From assembly GCA_964006375.1 (NCBI GenBank), contig OZ023269.1, forward strand, positions 126,392,723 to 126,456,722: a stretch of DNA of 64,000 bases, written 5' to 3'. This DNA is from Tillus elongatus. Its lineage: Eukaryota; Arthropoda; Insecta; Coleoptera; Cleridae. How positions within the stretch are numbered: the first letter of the stretch is position 1; the number at the start of each line of letters is the position of its first letter. Positions 52,012 through 64,000 of this stretch are shown piece by piece. The notes under the pieces are model-generated. The model was not told the DNA's origin and ran no database searches. It saw only the letters and a program-made list of their open reading frames with translations. A program made the translations under genes and the position numbers.

Positions 52012-52310
52012 TGTTTCAAATTTAAATAGCTCAATTTTCTGTAAACCTAGAAAGCTGAATTTTGGTACGTAGTTATGTCTTCCCCAACATCTCCACCAAA
52101 TTTCATCAAAATAGCTTTGTAATTTTCAGAGAAAAAATTTTTTTTCGAAAGAAAACTCAAATTTTTCCCAGAAAACCTTGTCCGATTTCCCTGGCTAACG
52201 ATCATCCAAATTATAATGCGCGCTTATTTGAATTTTTTTTTGCAAAGTCACACCATGGATACCTCTCTATTGGTGAATTTTTTTTAATTAAAAATTTACT
52301 AAAAACTCAG
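52012..52310 (-). repeat. TA-element fragment, minus strand
   Basis: Reverse monomer (AAACCTAGAAAGCTGAATTT, AACCTTGTCCGATTTCCCTG) followed by a decayed head and the terminus AAAAATTTACTAAAA; the TA array is missing. Confidence 0.6.
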
Positions 52311-52384
52311 TATTATACCGATTGGAACCTTGGGTGAGCTTTCATAAGTATACTTTCAAGAACCCAATTTAACAAAATACATTA

Positions 52385-52435
52385 TTCAGACCTGCCTATC
52401 GTTTCGGTAACAAAGTTAGCGTCACCAGAGGGATG
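52385..52435 (-). ncRNA. Degenerate hammerhead motif
   Basis: Minus strand CTGGTGA (should be CTGANGA), stem II GCTAAC/GTTACC, GAAAC at 52401-52405; stem III and the cleavage site are degraded. Flanking GGAACCTTGGGTGAGC resembles the Penelope-like terminal repeats at 14.2 and 21.2 kb. Confidence 0.5.
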
Positions 52436-52539
52436 AATGAACTGAGCGAATGAAAACAAGAACTACTATTTACATTTTAGTTTGATAAGCAACGAAGGTT
52501 TAGGCATGAATCAAGTTAGTACAATGTGAGTGCCCAAAA

Positions 52540-53160
52540 TTCTTTCAGAATTTCAACGCCAGCGTCGTGTTGATTGTGCCCGATCCTTTTGCACCACTGT
52601 GGAGAATACCTTGCGGACGTGTTGAAGACAATTATTGTCACAGAGGATGAAACTATGGTTCTTTACTATGCTGCTTTGTGCAAAAGGAAGTCGATGGAAT
52701 TGAGGTGTAAAGAAGAAACACCGCCAAGAAAGTTAGAGGTCTATCAGTCGACAAAAAAAGTGATGGCTAAAATTTTTTGGGATTGTGAGGATAATTGCTC
52801 ATAATCTTTAAATAACGCAACACCACGGTGAACGGTTGTGTTGCATAGTATGTAACACTCCTGCTTAAATTACAAAATATTCTGGAGAAAAGACGTGGGA
52901 AACTGACCAGAGGCGTGCGTTAGCTCCATGATAATGCATGCGTGCACACTGCTGGAATCGCATGAGCCGCAATTCGTGACAAATTGATCACGCCCCGTAT
53001 AGTCCAGATATGGCCCCCAGTGACTACTGCCTATTAATAACTTGAAGAAAGGACCTTCGCGGGCGCCATTTCACTGACGACAAAGAGGTGAAAACTACAG
53101 TTTGGGCACATTTTGAGGAGAAACCGAAAGAATATTTTTAAGGGTGGCTATGTTGAAAAC
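52540..53160 (+). pseudogene. Mariner transposase relic
   Basis: Plus strand in several frames: QRQRRVDCARSF, HCGEYLADVLKTIIVTEDET (first catalytic Asp, 52574-52804), RCKEETPPRKLEVYQSTKKV and IFWDC, then after stops LHDNACVHTAG (second Asp, near 52940) and YSPDMAPSDY (third, near 53015) and FTDDKEVKTTVWAHFEE-like codons. Classical mariner motif order; the N-terminal DNA-binding half is missing and the frame is broken. Confidence 0.82.
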
Positions 53161-53164
53161 TAAA

Positions 53165-53550
53165 ATTTAATTGTGAGTTTACGTCGGTTATTTTATAATC
53201 AGGCCGCGAAGTTTTGTTGGTTACCTCGTATGTATTTATAATTCAAGAAATTCAAGAATTTTGAAAGTCGAGCACAGGATTAAGTAGCCTTTTCAGAGAT
53301 GCATCAGTATCAGTCGCTTGACCCTATGTGCCATTTAAAATTTCAAAGAGGGTGGCTACACAGTTTAGGGGGATTAAGTAGCAACTTTGACATTCGCACA
53401 GATATGTGTCCCTCTAAAAATGAAATTCAGCTGTCCGAGCCCTTTTCAAAGAGATAACTTTAAATACTCGAAAATTTGCTCGTATCCTTTTCAATGGACC
53501 ACCTGTATGTAATTTCTGAACGTCACAACGTCTGGGTTAGACATATTTCC
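53165..53550. other. No gene seen
   Basis: Single-copy-looking sequence without coding frames. Confidence 0.4.
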
Positions 53551-53600
53551 AAGGTAAAAAAGAACAGAACAAAACTATACTCCAGACTGAATTTATTTAG

Positions 53601-53652
53601 TAAAAGCCCTACGCGTTTCGGCCCATATATCTGGCCATCTTCAGGGGTTTCC
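53601..53652 (-). ncRNA. Hammerhead ribozyme motif, left arm
   Basis: Minus strand: CTGAAGA (53638-53644), stem II GGCC/GGCC, GAAAC (53615-53619), GCGT then A at the cleavage position, stem I strand GGGCTTTTA. Core intact; the 5' stem I strand reads AAACCC, so pairing stops after three bases. Confidence 0.6.
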
Positions 53653-54530
53653 TGAAACATTACAAAGGTGGTTGTGTCAGAAACAAAGTTTCTGGTAGGT
53701 CGGCAAGGATCACACGATACAAGCAGTTACAAAATTCTAAACAGTCTTACAAGCAAAGTCTAAACATAAACTAAAGTCAAAGCTAACATGCTCTACAACA
53801 ATTACATTAATAAAATCAAAGCTAAAAGCTAAAGGTTGAGAAATTAAAAACATCAAAATGTCCAAAGCTCAGTCGAGGCATCTCCAAGCAGCAAAAACAA
53901 CAATGTAAAAGCAGTAAAAGTTACTAAAACAGGTAGAAACCCGTGTAAATTAAGATTTAAAAGTGCACTGACACACCACAATCTAAGGTTTCTAAACAAA
54001 TAGATAAAGAAGCTGCAAAGGCAGGCTGCACAACCAGAGCAGAACTTTAAGAGAAAACACTGAGTTAAACCTATGATACCTATAAAAAGTAAAACCAAAA
54101 TACTTACGTTCTGTTTTTTATATAACAGGAACTGAACTTTACAAGAAATCTATCATAGTGGCTATTTTCATCGACTGTCGCTTTTGTTTCCTTGCACTAT
54201 ATGGGTGAAGGCAGAATTAGAAGCATTAAAACCTCAAATCACAGCAATGGACAAACGGCGATACAAATAAAATTTCGCATTTGGAATGGAGGACAGTTAA
54301 AAGCCGAATATATCCCGTTCTCTTCATATATTCGGCTTTTAACTGTCCTCCATTTCAAATGCAAAATTTTATTTGTATCGCCGTTTGTCCATTGCTGTGA
54401 TTTGAGGTTTAATGCTTCTAATTCTGCCTTGTAAGACTGTTTAGAATTTTGCAACTGCTTGTATCGTGTGATACTTGCCGGCCTACCAGAAACTTTGTTT
54501 CTGACACAACCACCTTTTGTAATGTTTCAG

Positions 54531-54580
54531 GAAGCCCCTGAAGATGGCCAGATATATGGGCCAAAACGTGTAGGGCTTTT
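54531..54580 (+). ncRNA. Hammerhead ribozyme motif, right arm
   Basis: Plus strand: stem I GAAGCCC (54531-54537) pairs with GGGCTTTT (54573-54580); CTGAAGA (54538-54544); stem II GGCC/GGCC; AAAAC at 54563-54567 where GAAAC is required. Stem I is intact but the core G is lost. Confidence 0.6.
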
Positions 54581-54639
54581 ACTAAATAAATTCAGTCTGG
54601 AGTATATCCTTTTTCTGTTCTTTTTCACCTTCGAAATAG

Positions 54640-55345
54640 GAAAAAAGACCACCTGTATATACATAAGGACGTGTATGAACTACCATATATACAAAAGCAG
54701 TTTACCAACTGTATATCACATTTTGCAGCATTCCTTCCATACAGCTTTTGGTAAAGCACATGAAAAATATGATTACTGTACAAAAGGATATACTTTACAG
54801 AATCCAGTAACTTATCCCTAGGCCCTAGGTATAACAAATAAAATAAAAAGCTGATAAAAGAGACAGTTTGTTCATTTTTGATAGCAGAGTGATGAGAAAA
54901 TACTTCTACAACAGTTATTGTGGAACGGTCATCTCTATAGAATAGAAACTGATTACTCCAGAGGCTTTCACATTGATAATGCCACACACTACAATCCACA
55001 CTGGTCTCTATCCGAAAAAAAGAAAACAGAATCGAGTCGTTCGAAATATTTCGCACATTGACGCTAAATTCGTATTCCCGATAGCCAATAACGCTGAATT
55101 CGGGAATTACCCGAAGGATTAACGAAAGTGTTGGTTACAAAACACACTATAGTCGACATGTCACATTTATCTAAGCGTGGATCTAGTTACAGTTAAAATC
55201 CGAATAACAATAAAATTTCATCACAAAAAGAAATTTCACAATAGCTACATTAAAATAATTCGATGTTATCCAAACTTTATGCAATCTTCCTTGTACACTG
55301 TTCTGTTAAATGTATATATTGTCACATATATTTAACCAGAACATG
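54640..55345. other. No assigned gene
   Basis: Frames of 120-143 codons exist on both strands but with no recognisable motifs. Confidence 0.4.
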
Positions 55346-55347
55346 TT

Positions 55348-58380
<3,033 letters not shown>

Positions 58381-58451
<71 letters not shown>

Positions 58452-58452
58452 A

Positions 58453-58538
<86 letters not shown>

Positions 58539-58960
58539 TCTATTTGCTTGCTGTACTCTTTGTGATTCTTTATTGGTTTACGTGGACTGCAGTTTCGAAC
58601 CGTCCCGTATGTATCACACCGATAACTCGAAAAATAAATGGGCCGATTTTGATCAAATTTGGTGAGTACCTTCCTTTTGTAAATGGTTTGGATAAGTTCG
58701 TTAGCCAGGAAAATCGGGCAAGGTTTTCCGGGAATTTTTTTTGTTTTCTTTCAAAAAAAAATTCAAATAAATTATATCTCCGCAAATAACAAATCAAGGG
58801 CAATCAAATTTGGTACGCATAAAGAGTATCCTATCTACCAAAATATATATCTCTGTGTTGAAAAATAAAAAAGTTAGAGGTAAATTAATTTTTGATTAAT
58901 TAAATCTGATTCAAGAAAGTTAAAACGTCAAAACTGATAATTATAGTAGGAGTTCAAATG
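58381..58960 (+). mobile_element. TA-element right half
   Basis: TA arrays 58381-58444 and 58458-58534, a short foreign stretch, then TATCACACCGATAACTCG (58610) and a monomer (58620-58780), decaying by about 58960. Together with 55348-55576 it is one element split by the pogo-like insertion. Confidence 0.65.
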
Positions 58961-59061
58961 TGAGTGAAAAATACGAGAAGAAATGACTTACATGCTCCTA
59001 GATATGTGTCGTTATTTTCCTTTATTTCGTAAAATATGAGCAAAAAATCCCCTGTAAATTA

Positions 59062-59463
59062 AAATTGTTTTGTGTAAATAGTTAAGACGTTAGACGGTTA
59101 ACATGTATTACGGGATATACTGCTAGTACATATATCTCCAGCGTAGCTACGTTGGTTAAGCGGTGTACATCGGATGATCTACTCCAACATGACGAGTTCT
59201 AATCGTAGTTAGTGACTTTACTTTTTATCAATCTTTTAAATATAATTTCACTTTACCGTTATCTAATTAGATTGGTGTTATTCCTATGAATTTTTTATCG
59301 AGTTTTTGTATAAAAAATAATTTGATAAAGAGGAGATGAAACTTTAAAGACTTAATTCAATTTGTATAGCATATCTGGTTGTTTGTTCTTGCCCTATCTT
59401 AGTGAAATCGTTCCATATTTAATACAATCGTAGACTTTTCCCGTGGCTTCACAAGTGCTTCTT
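59062..59463 (+). mobile_element. tRNA-derived SINE-like unit, copy 2
   Basis: Parallel to 18411-18795 throughout. Box A-like GTTGGTTAAGCGG (59151-59163), box B-like GAGTTCTAATCG (59193-59204). Ends GTGGCTTCACAAGTGCTTC directly before a TA-element head, the same junction as copy 1. Confidence 0.65.
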
Positions 59464-59583
59464 TTAGTGAATTTTCTTTTAAAAAATTCACTAATGAGGA
59501 GATCCCGACTTTTTAGTTTAGAACAAATTTCTTCAAATGAGCGTGAACTACTCCCCCTAGAACCCATATCCAGTGTCAGTTTC

Positions 59584-59658
<75 letters not shown>

Positions 59659-60640
59659 GAACCATTTACCAAAATTTAAGTCTGTAAGTTTAAAGACAAA
59701 AAATTAGAGGCATATAAAGAAAACAAATTGGGGTTTTCCTCAAAACGTAAAAATTCGCGATTTGAAATGCCAAAATTGCCAACTTTTAGGCAAAGAACCT
59801 GAAAGAAATACGGATTATGTAAAGAGTGTTCTGCAAACCCTTAAGTTTCAGCTTCAGCCATCAATGTTCTTCATTTTAATAAAATATTTCCAGAAAATTC
59901 ATTTTAAATAGACACTTTCTCTGATGCTTTGGCAGTAGTTTTACTTAATGGTTTATGGTTTAACGGTCTATAATTTTTAGCTTATTTTCGTAGAAAAAAT
60001 TCGTTAATGAGGAAACCGCGGCTTTTGAATTCTAAAAAGATTTCATCAAATGAGCGCAAACTTGGCCCCCTAGAATCCATATCCGGGTATACTTTCTGTT
60101 TACATATATACAGGGTGACGCATTTCCACGGTAAAGCTCAATATAATTGTTATTATGCAAGATACGAGAAAACATTGGATACGTTACTTATAGGGTGTCT
60201 TAAGCTGCATCTTGTAAAATTATTTTCACAATTACAGGATGGCCCAAGTCTTTGGTGACACCTACAATTTTTGAACATTCCTTATTGCATTTTTGCAGTT
60301 TTCATCGAAATATGATGTACGTTTGTGAAAAAAATCGAGACGCAGCAAGTGCGTTTTGGTATCGATTTTCATTAAATGATTCAAAATTCAATAACTCAAT
60401 TTACTATTAACCTCACGTTCGTCGGCTAGGAGACAAGTTTTCTCGGAAACATTTTAAGCTTATTTTCGGAAAATTTTTGTACATTTTCAAACAAGTTATT
60501 TTGATAAAATATGGTACATTGTTCGTACTATGGGTTATACCGGCGACCAAATTAATGCCTGCTTGCATTAAAGAGACATATTTGTTATGAGAAATATTTT
60601 TATTAAAATTTACTTCCATAACGCACTTGCTGCGTCCAGA
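59464..60640 (+). mobile_element. TA-element copy D
   Basis: TTTTAGTGAATTTTCTTTTA head, TA 59587-59654, module ACGTAAAAATTCGCGATTT, TCTCTGATGCTTTGGCAG, unexpanded head-like module (59985-60115, with only ACATATATACAGG), GGGTGTCTTAAGCTGC, terminal unit GAGACGCAGCAAGTGCGTTT (60334) to AACGCACTTGCTGCGTCCAG (60640). Confidence 0.68.
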
Positions 60641-60781
60641 CTTTTCACTTATGGAAAGACACTTGTTCTTTCTTGATCATTTTGATACTTGAGGATTCTA
60701 AAAACAAAAACAACAAAATTAACACATTTTAACGTTTGAAAGAAGACTGAGAGCTCATACATGTATTTAATATACACACAC

Positions 60782-62365
<1,584 letters not shown>

Positions 62366-62515
62366 ACTTTTAGTGAATTTTCTTTAAAAAATTCACTAAT
62401 GAGGAGACATCGACTTTTGAATTTTGACAAAATTTCTTCAAATGTGCCCGAACTAGGTCCTCTAGAAAACATATCCGGGTTCAGTTTCATTTTTTATACG
62501 TTTATATATATATAA

Positions 62516-62612
<97 letters not shown>

Positions 62613-62900
62613 TGTATCACACCTATAACTCAAAAGATTTTGATAAAATTTGGCGAGTAAATTCATTTTGCAAGTGGCTTCGATAAGTTCCTTAGCAAGG
62701 AAAATCGGACCAGTCTTCCGGAAAAATTTAAGGTTTTCTTTTGGAAAAAAATCATATATCCGGAAAGAACAGAGCTATGGTAACCAAATTTGGCAGGATT
62801 GTTGATATTAGAAAAGCCAAACTAGGCGCCAAAATTTAAGTCTTTAAGTCGAAAGAAAAAAGTAATAGGCATGTAATAGTAACATTTTAGTGCCACTAAA
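62366..62900 (+). mobile_element. TA-element copy E, 3'-truncated
   Basis: TTTTAGTGAATTTTCTTTAA head, TA 62505-62609, TATCACACCTATAACTC, one monomer and the following module, then loss of similarity before 62900. Confidence 0.65.
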
Positions 62901-63209
62901 AGTCAGAGAAGACGCAATACCAAGATATTGTATGTATGAAACAAAATCTATTAAATATTAAAGACAACGTTTATCTTTTCATGGCGCCAAAAGTTCAAGA
63001 AGTATCAGAAAGATTACTTTAAATTTTTTATAGTTTTTCTCCTGTAAATGTCAAACTGGAGATTTTAAACGTGTCAATTTGTATAAGTATTGTCGTTTTC
63101 AGATGATAAATATTGCATAAATTGTATATTAGAATGTTTTATATTTATGTTACACTTGTCATTTGTTAAAATATGTGCCAAATATGACTCTAAAGACCTT
63201 ACATATTAC

Positions 63210-63600
63210 AAATAAATAACTTAAGACCATTATCGGTTATCTACCTTGCATTGAGAGTCTGATAGGAGGCTTACAGTGGTGTCATTGTTAGATGCGTTGC
63301 TGATCAGCGAAGGGACGCCGGTCCAAATCTCACGCTGACTCAATTCTCTTTGAACTTTTTTATTTTATTTTTTTTTCGTCTTTGATTCAATTTTAACGTT
63401 ATTTGATCCGATTGTGTAATTCCAATATATTTTAGCGACTTTTTAATGAAAATGAAAGATAAGCACTTTTAAGACTTTTAGTTCAAGTTTATTAGCATCT
63501 ATTGTTGCCTTTAGTTGGTAAAACCGTTCCACGGTTAACATAGGTGTAGAGATTTGTGACATCCGAAGAGCTTGTTTTCTTCTCTACCATCGGATTCAAG
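63210..63600 (+). mobile_element. SINE-like unit, diverged copy 3
   Basis: Box B-like CGGTCCAAATCTC (63319-63331), then body words shared with copies 1-2: ATTTGATCCGATTGTGTAAT, AAGACTTTTAGTTCAA and AAAACCGTTCCACGGTTAAC. No TA-element follows. Confidence 0.5.
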
Positions 63601-63954
63601 TTTTACTCCATCCACACGCAAAAAATTTTCTCCCTCAAGCCACAGAAAAAGTATTCAGTTCTGTATTTAGATCAGATTTTGAATATTTTTTAACTAATTT
63701 AATTTATTTCTATTAGCTAATTTTCTTGTACAAAATGTTTTTTTCATAGCGGATTTTCTTATAAATGAATTTTCGTTGAAGAAACATTTGTTGCGAAATT
63801 TTGTATGAAGAATTATTCAATCGATGGAACATTTTTTAAACGAAATTCGTCGAAAATAAGGTTTTAATGGATTTTCGTGCAAACAAATAATTATCTTTCA
63901 ATTTAATTATAGATTAGGTATATAATTTGAATTTTATGTATTCTTTTAGCAAAT

Positions 63955-64000
63955 TTTAAAATTTTAAACCGTTCCACAGTTAACATAGACGTAGAGATTT
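63955..64000 (+). mobile_element. SINE-like 3' body, partial at window edge
   Basis: TTTAAACCGTTCCACAGTTA and GACGTAGAGATTT repeat 63525-63560; continues beyond the window. Confidence 0.5.

Larger units (their letters stand above)
53553..54632. mobile_element. Fold-back element with two hammerhead motifs (Penelope-like tail pair)
   Basis: Outer arms 53553-53753 and 54429-54632 are reverse complements. Inside, 54208-54313 and 54326-54430 form a near-perfect 105-bp hairpin. So the right side (54326-54632) is the inverse of 53553-53753 joined to 54208-54313, lacking 53754-54207. The ends carry Penelope-type CTGAAGATGGCC hammerhead cores. No coding frame is maintained. Confidence 0.75.

Noticed and set aside
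54625..55056. 143-codon minus-strand frame
   Set aside because: No recognisable domain, overlaps an equally open frame on the other strand, and lies in AT-rich flank.

Overview
This is a gene-poor, AT-rich stretch of an arthropod genome, almost certainly an insect. The evidence is an errantivirus (gypsy-type LTR retrovirus with env), DUF4817-type mariner relatives, a Tc1 element, a pogo-like transposon, a Sola-like transposon, jockey/CR1-like non-LTR elements, Penelope-like relics and a tRNA-derived SINE. I cannot assign the insect order. I see no convincing host gene; one 85-bp exon candidate (25405-25489) is flagged. The window is best read as a palimpsest of nested mobile elements. || The commonest component is a non-autonomous family present in about 15 full or partial copies, called the TA-element here. 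Its parts are: (i) a 5' head beginning TTTTAGTGAATTTTC that folds on itself (TTAGTGAATTTT/AAAATTCACTAA); (ii) a long (TA)n array at a fixed internal position; (iii) diverged tandem monomers of about 141-146 bp; (iv) a 3' end AAAATTCACTACCATAACGCACTTGCTGCGTC with a short terminal hairpin (ACGCA/TGCGT). This matches non-autonomous Helentron/DINE-1-like (HINE) elements and is probably what shaped the region. Its (TA)n arrays have repeatedly been used as landing sites. || Layout: 1-1646 3' part of a non-LTR retrotransposon; 3.2-4.8 kb and 6.1-8.1 kb DUF4817 mariner-like transposons inside TA arrays; 9.4-11.1 kb internally deleted copy of the first non-LTR family; 11.3-11.8 kb transposase relic; 12.4-15.0 kb two TA-elements; 15.0-17.5 kb Penelope-like relic with a hammerhead motif, then an RT relic; 18.3-20.8 kb SINE plus TA-element; 21.2-21.4 kb hammerhead inverted pair; 23.5-24.8 kb Tc1; 26.8-35.0 kb apparently intact young errantivirus (minus strand); 36.8-37.8 kb third non-LTR copy; 38.1-39.3 kb TA-element; 40.3-43.1 kb Sola-like transposon; 43.5-44.1 kb Penelope-like relic; 45.4-49.7 kb TA-elements nested with a second jockey-type element; 52.5-53.2 kb mariner relic; 53.6-54.6 kb fold-back with two hammerhead motifs; 55.3-58.9 kb pogo-like transposon with an intact PHD-finger transposase inside a TA-element; 59.1-64.0 kb SINEs and TA-elements. 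|| Coding potential that looks functional is limited to the errantivirus gag/pol/env, the pogo-like transposase, the Sola-like transposase (one frameshift) and the non-LTR ORF at the left edge. The rest is decayed.
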